Under the pieces are notes generated by a model. The model had not been told where the DNA came from, ran no database searches, and saw only the letters and a program-made list of their open reading frames with translations. Shown here in pieces: positions 1 through 10,720 of a DNA stretch of 64,000 nt. Each line of letters begins with the position of its first letter. The stretch's first letter is position 1. Source of the stretch: Romanomermis culicivorax (lineage: Eukaryota > Nematoda > Enoplea > Mermithida > Mermithidae); NCBI GenBank assembly GCA_963922205.1, contig CAWUHX010000037.1, positions 992,001 to 1,056,000 of the forward strand. Direction: 5' to 3'. Both the position numbers and the translations under genes were made by a program.

Positions 1-482
1 CTCCACTATGTTATGGCTAAACCCTTTGGCCACATACCCAAAAAGTTCTATCAAAATAAAAAAGCCATTCAGTGTGCCACAGTGAAACAAGTGGAAGCCA
101 TTTTTGAATAAAATAGGAAAATTTTTTGCTTGAAAATGCACTCTCACTTAAAGTTGTAATAATCCAACTAAAACTTTTACACATTGTCTTACACATCTCA
201 ACTATATACCCATAACTTTTGGTCACAATATCGCTATTTCTTACAACAGAAACTATACAAAGTGAAACACATTCTTGATATTATTGAAAAAACTTTAGGT
301 GCAAGTTGGAGTTCCATTTAGTAGAAATATTATTAATTTTAGCCCAAATCAACTACATTGCAGCCACACGAAGTTACATCAAAGTCTTGACAACATAGTA
401 TATCAAAAAACTAGAAAAGCCTCATTTTTTTGTCAACTATAAAATTTTCAACAAAAACTGACAAACTCTTAGGATCATTTTC
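1..482. repeat. Left arm of a long inverted repeat
   Basis: This stretch is closely similar to the reverse complement of about 3640-4140. Shared landmarks include the runs around 'ggtcacaatatc', 'gaaactatacaaa' and 'aaatcaactaca'. The left arm already matches at base 1, so the element starts outside the window. The arms enclose about 3.2 kb holding a hAT transposase fragment. It is probably one end of a DNA transposon or a fold-back element, but arms this long are not typical of hAT elements. Confidence 0.75.
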
Positions 483-2029
483 AGATCATAAGAGCTCAAC
501 ATAAAATCCACTTGAATGCAATAGAAATATTTGCTGTAAACTGGATAAAATTTTTAAAAAGTCGGACCTGCATACTAATTATTGAAAAAATTATCCAAAA
601 CAATCTGTTTTCAGTAGTTCACTTTCATATTCTAAATGAGGATAAAACATCACTGAATCTTTGTAGGGTTGTTCTTCATCTCCACCACCACATTATCCTT
701 CCAGGTTGCTACTGTAGAATGTAGTAGGTTCTTCTCCATGATAGCTGGCTTCCCTAGCCCAGAATCCTGTAAATTTCTGTGGTGTTAGGAAGTCAGATCT
801 GGCAGAAGATAGTCTTCTCCTCATTACTTCAGTGATGACTTCAGCATAGAATTTTTGATGATATACAATGCCACTGTAGTATTTTTCCAGCAAATATTAA
901 CTTTGTTTTTCTGTCAATGGACGACATATCTTATGCTTCTATAAGGCCCAACCTTTTTCCATAACATCGAATGAGTCAGCTTCAAAAAACAATTGAAGAG
1001 CTTCTTGAAGTTCAGGCAAGCCAGGGGTCAATTGAATACTTTCTAGTGTTCTACTATAGCTTTGTATTGCCATATAACCTAAACTTGTTCGCTGTGGCAT
1101 TAGCTTGCAGTTACCCAAAATAAGATTTTGCAACAAGTTGCAATGAAGTCAAATGCCTTTATACTGATTGCAATCGGGAAGTTTCCATTTTCAATATTTT
1201 GTGATGGTTCAACATTAGAATTATAGATGTTATACTTTGACACTACCTATGGTTCAATTAGTAGCACCCCTAGATTGACTAAGAGATCATCAATCAGAAT
1301 AGTGCATGGTACTCAATTAGAATGCTCAGCAGCCTTGATCATCAACAAATAATAGTTGTTCAACAATGGCCCATAACTATGCTTGTCCATGTTGTTAGGT
1401 CTGATGTACTTGAGCTCGACAAATTTTACAACATTCTGTCTTGATATGTCAGTGTTCACTTCATTGATTATGATGCTGCATTTGATGCAGCATAATAATG
1501 TTGCTAACCAGACTGTGCAAATATGAAGCATTGATTCCTAAAATTGGATAATTATGGAAATTTGGTGCAGTGATTAAGGAAAGTCAGACCTGTGATGATA
1601 TATCACAGTGGCTCATGTTCTAGATCAGACACTATGTAACTTAAAAATTGACATCCTTTATGAGTGAAACATAAACTACTTCCAAACAGTGCTTCTATAC
1701 AACACAATCTCCTCTATTTTGTACACAGCATTACAAAAATTAAAAATTGATTGATTATGCTGCACATTAGAATCCAATTCTGAAAAGAGCACTGAATAGT
1801 GATCCTATGGGGTCCCTGACCCAGAAAGAAAAGTTGGGAATCCCCGACTTTTTAACTCCAACCCCTACCCTGACCCTGAAAAGAAAAACTGAGTTGGTGT
1901 TGAACGTTTTTCGGGGTTACACTTGCACTTTGAAATTTTTTTCCGTAAAATGAGTCAATTTAGTTCACTTCAAGTCTTGTTACTTTTTTTGGTTAAAGTC
2001 TCATTACTTTTCTGAATCGATCTTTGTAC
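483..2029. other. Interior of inverted-repeat element, no gene recognised
   Basis: Short ORFs on both strands (for example minus-strand frames at 693-893, 939-1136 and 1313-1531) lie inside the inverted-repeat element. I recognise no family in them. They may be decayed exons of the element, but nothing confirms it. Confidence 0.4.
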
Positions 2030-2967
2030 ATCAAAGATTCAAGGATCCAATATGTTAATATTGAAACAAGTGATGCCTATTGCATTGCGACGATTCTGGA
2101 CTCTTGGTTTAACCATAAAAAACTAACTTTTCCCCATTTTTTCATGAATGTTATGTAATTCATAGAATAGCATGTATTTTTCAAGTGGGTTTTCCAAGAC
2201 ATTAGGAAGCAGTGACATTAGGACACAGGCCATTTACAAGCACATTTAGCATCTATACCTTCCACACAACTTTCAAAAACTCAAAAAACTCTTATTTACA
2301 AAAATTCAAAATATCTCTTTACACATTTGTTGTAAATATGTTAAAATCCTCAAAATCAAAAAATTATGCTTCTAGTGCATTCATTGATTATGCTGATATA
2401 AGTTAAAAATTGAAAAAATTGAAAAACAAAGTAATATTTTTGAAAAAGCTTCTCTACATTCGTTCGTATTCAAAAATGCTTCAAAACTAGCCCCTGATCT
2501 TAACTCAAATCCTATAATTGATGGAGTTCATACAAATAATAGCAAAGTTGTGGGCATGAGTGGACATGTTTAGGAAGTAAAAGACGAAATGTTAAGCTAA
2601 TTGTGGACTAGAAGACCTTGAGACTTGAGATACAAAGTATCTGACAAATCAATATATTATTAGTTATATTGTGTACCTACTAATGTCCTGCATCCTAATG
2701 TCTTGGGTCTTAATGTCACATCACAGTCAAAATTCGAAAATTGTTGCATTTCAGCTAGCTCAGCAGTACCTTTTGGCACCATTAAGCAGTGTTGCCTCTG
2801 AAAGAGAGTTTAAAGTGGGAAAACAAATAATCAGTGATAGTCGCAATTGCTTATTGCCTGAAAATGCTGAAAAATTGATTTGGTTTTACTATAATCAGCA
2901 AGCTGTTGATTACAGGCTCGAAAGTACTTTAGAAGAATACAAACAAGGTGATTGTTTTAAGGAATAA
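2030..2967 (+). pseudogene. hAT-family transposase remnant
   Basis: The final frame (2671-2967, 98 codons) has the C-terminal hAT dimerisation signature: a 'LAPLSSVASEREF' stretch, then 'RNCLLPENAEKL', as expected for the Dimer_Tnp_hAT domain near the end of these transposases. About 600 bp upstream (around 2069-2140) another + frame gives 'DAYCIATILDSWFNHK', which resembles the LDPRFK segment of hAT transposases with the proline lost. The region between is full of stops, and the rest of the roughly 600-residue enzyme (BED finger, first catalytic Asp) is not visible. It is therefore a decayed, non-functional copy. It lies between the long inverted repeats at 1-482 and 3640-4140. Confidence 0.75.
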
Positions 2968-3639
2968 TAATTTGCAACCCCTTTTTTCCTGCAAAATTGT
3001 AAGGTATTAAACAGATTTTACTTTGATCAATAAAACTTGATTTGCTTTGTCTGTTATAGCTTCACTTGCCTGATAATTTAGGGCACACAATATCTTAAAC
3101 AACCATTATGATGTGTTATTGTTATACTAACTGTAACCCCCCCCCCCGACGCGGACCCCAAAAAATTTTGACCCTGTACATTCACTAGCACTGAATACAA
3201 TTTTTTGTATAGACCATTTCCAGCGAAACAATATTATATTCCATAAGTTTTTTCCCAATAATATAGGCAACATGAGCTGGAACTTCCAATTAACAGTTTT
3301 AGCTTCAAAATGCACATCTCTCTTGGATAATATTTTACATAAAAAGTGGATAGAATCAAAACTGAACTAAAACCCACACCCAGTTATGATATTTGCTTGT
3401 TTTATTTGCAACCAAATGCCTAAATAACAAAGAAATAATCAGTTTGTAAAACCATACACCTTATTTGATTGTAATCCATGTTAATAATTCTTCTCATAAT
3501 TTAATGACATTTCAGTGGGGATAATGTCCTGGTGGTAGAACAACATTTGATAAATATACACAAATGTTAACAGTGAGAAATATTTGAAGCCTTATTATAT
3601 GAGAAAGATCCAAAAAGTGTATATTGGTTCACTACTTTA
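2968..3639. other. Element interior, no gene seen
   Basis: AT-rich sequence after the hAT remnant. It contains a short polycytosine run near 3137-3148 and no convincing coding signal. Confidence 0.4.
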
Positions 3640-4140
3640 TCAGTTTTTGCTAAAAATTTGAGTAATTTTCCATTTTATTGTTAACCAAAAGAATGTGGCA
3701 TTTCTTTTTTTTGATATACTTTTGGTGTCAATACTTTGATGAAACTTCGTGGGTATATAGCCACATACTGTGGCTGCATTGTAGTTGATTTGGACTTGAA
3801 TAAATATTCGGACTAAATGGAACACCAATTTTCACCTGAAGTTTTTTCAACAATATCAATAATGTGTTTAAATTTGTATAGTTTCCCTTATAAGGGATAA
3901 TGATATTGTGACCAAACCTTATGGATATATAGTCAAGATGTCAGTCTGCAATGCGTAAAACTTTTAGTGGGATTATTACAATTTTAAGTGATCGAGTATG
4001 TTTTTAAACAAAAAAATTTATAATCTAATTCAAAAATTGTCCACTTGTTTCACTTTGGCATGCTCAAAGCTTTTTTTATTTTGATAAAACTTTGTGGCTA
4101 TGTGGCCAAGGGGGTCTGGCCATAATATGGTGGAGTTTAA
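3640..4140. repeat. Right arm of the long inverted repeat
   Basis: Reverse-complement partner of 1-482, with small indels. The similarity runs to about 4136 and may extend further, because the left partner is cut by the window edge. No target-site duplication can be read for that reason. Confidence 0.75.
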
Positions 4141-4802
4141 TCAATGACACTCATTATTTGACTTTACAGGATACAAAAATGTGTGAATTTGGGTCATTGA
4201 TAATTACTGAAAATTGAAATTTAAAGTGTAGTGTAAACCATAATTTTGATGCTACATATATCTACATGTGTCATGAATATACACTAAACATTTTTACATG
4301 CACTGACAAAGTTTTGCTGATCGACATTGGATACCTGATTACTTATAGGCCTCCAATGGTTGTGACCTGAAATTTCGAAAATTGCAAAAAATTTGAACCT
4401 TTGGATTGATGTTACAAAATTAATTTTGATTTTTAGATCAAACAAATACTGGCACGTTGTTCAGCATAAAAAACTGTACAAAATGTGTTTTTTTTAAGTA
4501 TGATTGATTTTTTACTTATCACACTTAACTACAGGCCTCAGGTGATTCTTACAGAAATTGTGTCTTGAGTTGTATAGCGGATCACCTAAATAAATCCAAA
4601 ACCTTTTTCATTAATGAGTATTATTAATGCATTAATGCAAACACAACACATTTATTTCGAAAAAAATTTGTAGCATTTCGGGGGAGAGCAAACCCCCACT
4701 CCCCCTAGCCAGGGGTCTGCTTATATTGCTCCCCATACATCTTTGGTACAGTGCACTTGGCTGTAAAATCATAATTAATTTTCCATAAATGATGGCACCC
4801 CC
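4141..4802. other. Non-coding flank of the BEL/Pao insertion
   Basis: AT-rich, no ORF of note and no recognised repeat. It ends in the cytosine run that forms the left copy of the BEL/Pao target-site duplication. Confidence 0.4.
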
Positions 4803-5231
4803 TGTTGTAATTATGATGTAAAAAAATGTATACCTGTGATTATTTGTAAGAATAGATCCGTGAAAGAATATATAGATGAATATATAAAATAATGTAAAAA
4901 AATTGGAATGATATATTGAAACAAAATAACAACTCCGCTAACTAATTTATTCAATAAAATAGCCAAAAAACAAGTAACCAACCTCTTGTTATAATAATAA
5001 CGTAAAAAATGTTTGAACATATATATGTTCCTGAAAAAAGGCATATATGCATAAAAAATGGTAGCATGATATTTAAATGTTACATAAAAAACTTATTAGA
5101 TTTTTTTTGATAGATTAAAGAAAAGGTCGATGAATATTCATTTTTTGTGACCCCTTGTTTTAAAGATCCCATATTTTTTTATTTTTTTTTGACAACAAAA
5201 AAAACAATAAAAAATCGCGGTGATCGCGACA
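4803..5231 (-). repeat. BEL/Pao 3' LTR
   Basis: 429 bp, starting tgttgtaatt and ending gcgatcgcgaca-like on the + strand. It pairs with 17525-17945 and differs by a few small indels (an AT-repeat insertion near 4880 and 5020) and point changes. CCCCC lies immediately outside. Confidence 0.92.
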
Positions 5232-5261
5232 TGGCTGCCAGAAAAAGTGATAATTATTCTT

Positions 5262-5849
5262 TTATTGTTGACGTCTTTGATTCTCTGTGATCGCTTTTTC
5301 CAATGCTCGTTCGAGTCGCCAATTCAAGTGTCCCATACGATCGGGTGACAGATTAAATTCCTTGTTCATAAATGTCTTCCAATATTGTAAAAAAGATGAA
5401 CAATTTTTTGCTATGTCGAATGGGCTACTCTTCGCAAAATTTCTGATGAAATCCTTTGTCATGCGAGCCACAAACTTTCTGAATTTGTCATTTGTTACTT
5501 GTAAGCTTGAGCTTCCAGAATTTTCATTTGATATCCATTTTTGAACTTTATCAATCGGATTTGATATGCTTGGGATTACTGATAATGGATGTTGACTGGG
5601 TTCAAATTTGGCAATGATTGGTGAATAAAAATCTTTTGATTGTTGAATAATTTCTGTATTAGTTGTAGCATCAATATTTTTAGTAAAGATTAATCCTGGC
5701 AAGTTGATTCCCAAAAATTCTAATTCACTTTTATGATTTGTGATAAAAGCATACATTTCGAAACATAGACACGCTTTTATAGATTGAATGATAGATGAAT
5801 CTTCATCATTATTTTCTAAATAAGATATCGATGGTTTACTCATAAACAA
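5262..5849 (-). CDS. Unidentified accessory ORF of the BEL/Pao element
   Basis: An open frame of 195 codons on the element's coding strand, ending about 30 bp before the 3' LTR. The product is mostly polar and probably helical, with a charged C-terminus (RLERALEKAI...RRQQ). It has no signal peptide and no membrane segment. I recognise no domain. Its place downstream of env and its intact frame, in an element where pol and env are broken, suggest it was recently under selection. It might be an accessory gene or the last exon of a spliced message. The composite element at 5930-8530 separates it from the rest of the retroelement. Confidence 0.55.
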   Translation of the reverse strand: MFMSKPSISYLENNDEDSSIIQSIKACLCFEMYAFITNHKSELEFLGINLPGLIFTKNIDATTNTEIIQQSKDFYSPIIAKFEPSQHPLSVIPSISNPIDKVQKWISNENSGSSSLQVTNDKFRKFVARMTKDFIRNFAKSSPFDIAKNCSSFLQYWKTFMNKEFNLSPDRMGHLNWRLERALEKAITENQRRQQ

Positions 5850-6424
5850 TTTGTAGCGATATATTTGAAATTAGATTGAATAGGGAAAGGAATAAAAGAT
5901 GCATTCGATCTTTCTAATCTGTGCAATAAATCATAGGTGGCGCGACAGCGTCAACCTATAATATACTTGGCCCCCAAATTTCATGTCCCCCCCCCTCTAG
6001 AGCCAAAACGGTAAGAGCTAGAACCTTCGGGTTTTTTTGCATAATATCGGGCATAGGGGCAAACTATGGGGTGCCTTTTGTCATTTCGCCTCTATCTGCA
6101 AGTGGTGCTCGGTGGGGCCCCAAAAACAGGTAAAAAACGCACTTTTTAAGGCCCCCCAGTTCCACCATGCCCAGCAATCGGTGTGCCATATCCAACCTCC
6201 ATACTTCGGCCTAAGCATCTTGGGGGTGTAATCTCAAATGCGAATTTTTTTTTCTTTGAAATATGGCCTCAATTCAATTATATGGTTGTCCAAAGTCCCG
6301 GAAAAAGCCAAATTCCCCAATTTTGTTATATAATACTTATGGGTTCAAAAAAATTAGTTTTTGCAGCATAATGCACTACTAATTTTTTAGCCGTTTCAAA
6401 TAAACCTGTAGCCTTATTGGGATT

Positions 6425-7215
6425 TTTGGGCTGCAAGGGTTTTCGACCATTGGGAATTTGATGGACGCGGTCACTTTACACGAAAAATTATCCCGGGTGT
6501 AAACAAGCGTATTTCCGTGATTTTTCAGTGGAGGGAGTTTTCGACTGCGGGGAATTCAATAGACGTCCTCACTTTACACAAATAAATTATCCACGGTGTA
6601 AACAAGCGTACTGCCGTAATTTTCTTGTGGAGGGGATTTTCGACAACGAGGAATTCAATGAATGTGATTACTTTACACCAAAAACTATCCCGTGTGTAAA
6701 CAAACGTATTTTCGTGATTTATTGATGGAAGGGGTTTTCGACCACGAGGAATTTAATGAATGCGATCACTTTACACAAAAACTTGTCCCGGTTGTAAACA
6801 AACGTATTTTCGTGATTTTCCGGTGGACGGGGTTTTCGATCACGGAGTATTTGATGAATGCGATCATCTTATAAAAAAAACTATCGTGGGTGTAAACAAG
6901 CGTATTTTCGTGATTCTTATGGAAGGGGTTTTCGACTACGGGGAATTCAATGGATGTGTCACTTTACACAAAAAAATTATTCCGGATTTAACCAAGCCTG
7001 TTTTCGTGAGTTTGTTGTGGGAGGGGTTTTCGATCACTGGGAATTTAATGAAAGTGATCACTTTACACATCAATTCATATTGAGTGTAAACAAATGTATT
7101 TCTGCGATTTTTGAGGGAAAATGTTTCTGACCATGGGAAATTCAATGGACGGAGTCAGTTTACACGAAAAAAGTCATTTGTGTAAACAAAGGTATTTCTG
7201 CGATTTTTTGGTTGA
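6425..7215. repeat. Minisatellite of about 98 bp, roughly 8 copies
   Basis: The marker 'gtgtaaacaa' recurs about every 98 bp (near 6497, 6596, 6696, 6791, 6890, 7085 and 7180), each with a preceding 'cactttacac' and a following 'gaattcaatg'-like piece. The overlapping short ORFs here come from the repeat and are not genes. The same unit occurs reversed at about 25470-25850 and 37206-37660. Confidence 0.85.
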
Positions 7216-7446
7216 AGGATTCTAAACCATGAGGAATTCAATAGATATGGTCACCTTTCAGTATCTTTACACCGTTTTTTAAATACTATGCGGTTTACAC
7301 ATCCTTTACTTTTGCCGGAAGTGAGAATTCGTTGCTTGAAGTTTTTTTTTTGTTTTTTTTTGAAGTGCAGATGACCAAATTTAAGACTTCAATGTGCTTC
7401 TATGAAAGTTTTTGTGCATGGTTGAGGCCCACTAAAAAGAGGTGAA

Positions 7447-8530
7447 CTAGTTTATTAGAAAATGCCCCGATGGGGCAGAAAAAAGGAGAATATACTTGCT
7501 TCGACAGTTGCCATGGTAGAAAAAGAAGTGGACTAGATTTTTGAGAACTTGGGTCAAAGTTGGAAAAAATTCACTTCCTTTATATTGGATTTTCATTCTT
7601 TCTCAAAAAAATTGTCTATGTCTGTGAAAAAGTATATTCTGCAGCTGAGTGCATCAACACACTTTCCAACCAAGCATGTGCATCTCTGAAATTTTTAGGA
7701 TAGTACAGGCGTGGACCTTGGTGTTTTAGCATTTTGTGAGACAAAAAATTCAAAAAAAATTGACCAAAAAATTTTTTGCATAACAAATTTTCCAGTTTCA
7801 AAACCCTTGTGGAAATTTGTACCCTCCTGTCTCCTCTTACATATGTTTGCTTCCAACGGTGTTAAACATTTCACTGAATTTGGTGTCAACAAAAAGAATC
7901 AAGTGACATTTTCGCATAATTTTCTTGTCTCTAAAGCAAATAAATATGAAAATTTCTGTGATTCCCAAACTCGAACTTAAACCTCAGTTTTAGTTAATCC
8001 TGAAGTGAGTATGATTTGTGCATTGAAAGAAAATAATTTGGACATTGTGAATAGCTTAAACTCAGGATCATCAATTTAATCCCGATGTTGAGATTATCCT
8101 CATGTTGGGTTAGTGAAATGAACCTCAGGTTCCTTTATCGTTCTGAAAATGACTGTAATATGCCTCCCTCACTATCTTTCAGCTAGTGTGAAAGGCAGGA
8201 GTTTTGAATTGGTCGGAAGTTAGAATGCTATCGGTTTACCATTTCTTTACACTTGAAGTCAGGTGCATATAATTTTCATACAGAAAAATTTTACTGTAGT
8301 TGATGCCAGTTGAAGGACAAAATGCACGATGCTGCAGAATATACTTTTTCACAGACATAGACAATTTTTTTGAGAAAGAATGAAAATCCAATATAAAGGA
8401 AGTGAATTTTTTCCAACTTTTACCCAAGTTCTCAAAAATCTAGTCCACTTCTTTTTCTACCATGGCAACTGTCGAAGCAAGTATATTCTCCTTTTTTCTG
8501 CCCCATCGGGGCATTTTCTAATAAACTAGT
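7447..8530. mobile_element. TIR module of composite element, copy A
   Basis: The arms 7447-7645 and 8331-8530 are inverted repeats of about 200 bp with a single obvious mismatch (around the 'ggtcaaag/ggtaaaag' position). The ends read ACTAGTTTATTAG and include the palindrome GCCCCGATGGGGC. The interior of about 685 bp has no recognisable transposase. It is the same module as 23739-25331 in opposite orientation. Confidence 0.85.
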
Positions 8531-8621
8531 CAAATATATCCATGCATAATATAGATGATAATGATGCGTGCAAAGTTGAAATCGTATCCACTCGATTGCT
8601 TACAAAAATTCTGGCTGATGA

Positions 8622-9038
8622 TCAAAATTGGATCAAATCGTTCGAAATCTTTGAAATTGAAAAATCGATAGTATCGCCATTATGTTGAAAAATTGTAATC
8701 GATGATTTCATTACGGATTCTTTTTCAATTTTGCTACTAATTATTCCAAAAACAGGCGGTTCTTTGTTACTATTCAATTTATTCATTCCAAGGTTAAATG
8801 GAATTTCGGATGGAATTTTACGCACGTGAAATTCTAATGGATAACGATGGAAACGATGTAACCATTGATAACTGATAAAATTCAAATTTCCTTCTTCTGA
8901 CGATTGTATTGATTTACGTTTCCAATTTTCAGAATGATCACTTACTGATTCCACATATGATTGCTTTGATTTAGTTGATTGTGACATTGACTTGGCAGAT
9001 GACATTCTGAAATTAAAACTGTTTAAAATGGATAGCAT
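8622..9038 (-). CDS. Unidentified ORF after env in the BEL/Pao element
   Basis: An open frame of 138 codons whose start overlaps the end of the glycoprotein frame by about 26 bp. The N-terminal part is Ser/Lys-rich (SSAKSMSQSTKSKQS), and the rest is mixed with no membrane segment. No family is recognised. It could be a separate accessory protein or a cytoplasmic-tail extension reached by frameshift. It ends 91 bp before the nested composite element, so its true 3' context was altered by that insertion. Confidence 0.5.
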   Translation of the reverse strand: MLSILNSFNFRMSSAKSMSQSTKSKQSYVESVSDHSENWKRKSIQSSEEGNLNFISYQWLHRFHRYPLEFHVRKIPSEIPFNLGMNKLNSNKEPPVFGIISSKIEKESVMKSSITIFQHNGDTIDFSISKISNDLIQF

Positions 9039-10573
9039 GATCTAATGCATTTCTTCTATAGAATGGCAACATGTGTGGCAAATAAAGGAATGTCAATAGA
9101 ATGCATAGGAGTATTAATAAGCTAACTACAATGATTATTACCCAGTTTTGAGAAAAAAGAGTTGAAGATAAAGCAAACTGATAGTCCACACCTAAACTTG
9201 TCTCATTTTTGATTGTGATAACATTACTGATATTATTAATCCTTTCTTTTGGGATAAAGATTAACGTAGCTTGAATGAAAAATTCAGTTTCACCTGCAGG
9301 ACAATTAACTTTACACGTCTCATTGATGAATGCATGATCAAAATTGAGGACTGAGGAATGAATATTTTCCTTCTCAGTACAAATTACTGAGAAGAATGTT
9401 TTTCCACAAGTTACATGTGCTAAAGTTTGTCCTAAGTCAGTGATACATGTATAGATCAATTTGGATCCACTTAGGCAATTATAACATCCAGATAATTCAT
9501 GAAACTTGATTTTACATTGATTTTTATTATAATTTGCCTGAAGATGAAAGTTCTCCATTGATAACTGTAGTTCTAAAGTTGCAAGGTTGTTATATTCTGC
9601 TTCTATATTAGTTCCAGATCCAGTGATTGTTATTCCTTCCATGATCATAGGTAAAATATACTCTTGCTTATCAAAAAGATCTTCGATTGACTGTTCGGGA
9701 CAACTGCAAGATGCCCTAGTTTCTTGCATTTGACAATTACAGATATCATGTGGCAAATAACAATCGAATTTTGATGCTTTATCTCTTGTTGAACACTGAA
9801 GTTGACCTAATGTACCAGAAACTGGTTGTCCCGATGCTGATGCTTTAATCATTACTGTCTGGTGATTATTTGTTAAAAATTGACTTTCTAATATTGGAAT
9901 GGGTGGATTGGTCAAGGAAGGTATTTGAAAATTAAGATTCCTCCAAGTTTTAAATATACCTGGTTTTAAGTCAAAATTATGATGATAAGACGAATTTTGG
10001 AAAAGTATATCAATTCCAAGAGAAATTTTATAGCTCCACGTTGGACAAGTAAAGATTTCAAAAATATTATCAGATTTTAGTTTGGCATAAGTACGATAGA
10101 ATAAACAAGCTGAACTACAAGTGATACAACCACACGCAGCACAACCACATGATTCTGCGCAATATGTGAAACCTGAATATTGATTGGCTTCTCCACTTAG
10201 CTCTTCTACCAAACTTGATAAAGAAATGGGAACACATTTTTCTCCTACAAGATCCTCGATTATAGCATCTTTTAGATGATTGAACATGCATAGAGAAGGA
10301 TCGAGTAAAATATTCATTCCGCACTTCACATTCTAATGATATTCGCTTGACTTGAAAGGTGATTGTTCCTAAACGTTCTTTTTTATCATTCGCGATTGTT
10401 AAACACGTGTCTTGACCTTGAGGAACTAAAGATAATCTTACAATTTCAGATATTTTACAATTAAGTGTTCCATTATTAAGATTTTCGCAAACTGAACTGG
10501 GAATAATAAGAGGCATTATTTCAGTACACTGATAGGATACGTGGATAATGTTAAAAAATACACAGATGATCAC
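9013..10573 (-). pseudogene. Envelope Gc-like fusion glycoprotein, frame-broken
   Basis: Two overlapping frames (10115-10573 and 9013-10329) together look like a phlebovirus-type class II fusion glycoprotein (Phlebovirus_G2 family). Visible signs are a hydrophobic start at the upstream frame, paired cysteines, a Cys-rich cluster 'ESCGCAACGC' followed by 'SACLFYR', several N-glycosylation sequons, a stretch of about 24 hydrophobic residues (VVSLLILLCILLTFLYL) as membrane anchor, and a short basic tail. The useful frame changes between roughly 10200 and 10330, so this copy should not make a full protein. In the known nematode BEL elements such proteins are thought to allow particle entry; that role here is inference. 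Confidence 0.75.
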
Positions 10574-10720
10574 TAATGAATATCTTTGAGTACTTGACCG
10601 ATAGGTGAACTCTCGATAAGCTGAATCTTGACTAATTTCCTCTTCACTAGATTTCTCCTACATGTTCCATAAGTTACAAATTTCAAAATTTTAAGAAATA
10701 GAATATCAATTCTAAAACAC

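Larger units (their letters stand above)
5930..8530. mobile_element. Composite DNA element, copy A (nested in BEL/Pao)
   Basis: It matches 23739-38147 in reverse order once the gypsy element there is removed, so the two are copies of one repeat unit. Order from left: a terminus starting atcataggtggc that contains a near-palindrome (ATAGGT...AACCTAT); about 450 bp of AT-rich sequence; an array of about 98-bp repeats (6425-7215); a spacer; and a 1.1-kb module with 200-bp terminal inverted repeats (7447-8530). No transposase is visible, so it is non-autonomous. BEL/Pao sequence lies on both sides. I could not identify a clean target-site duplication. Confidence 0.7.

Noticed and set aside
5287..5544. 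Plus-strand ORF of 85 codons
   Set aside because: Antisense shadow of the longer minus-strand ORF 5262-5849.
6528..7130. Overlapping ORFs of 60-107 codons on the + strand
   Set aside because: They are produced by the 98-bp tandem repeat; the same peptide recurs in shifted frames.
6425..7215. Regularly spaced repeats that could look like a CRISPR array
   Set aside because: The DNA is eukaryotic, the whole 98-bp unit is repeated with no unique spacers, and no cas gene is near.
8236..8427. Minus-strand ORF similar to 7616-7801
   Set aside because: The likeness comes only from the mirrored TIR arms.
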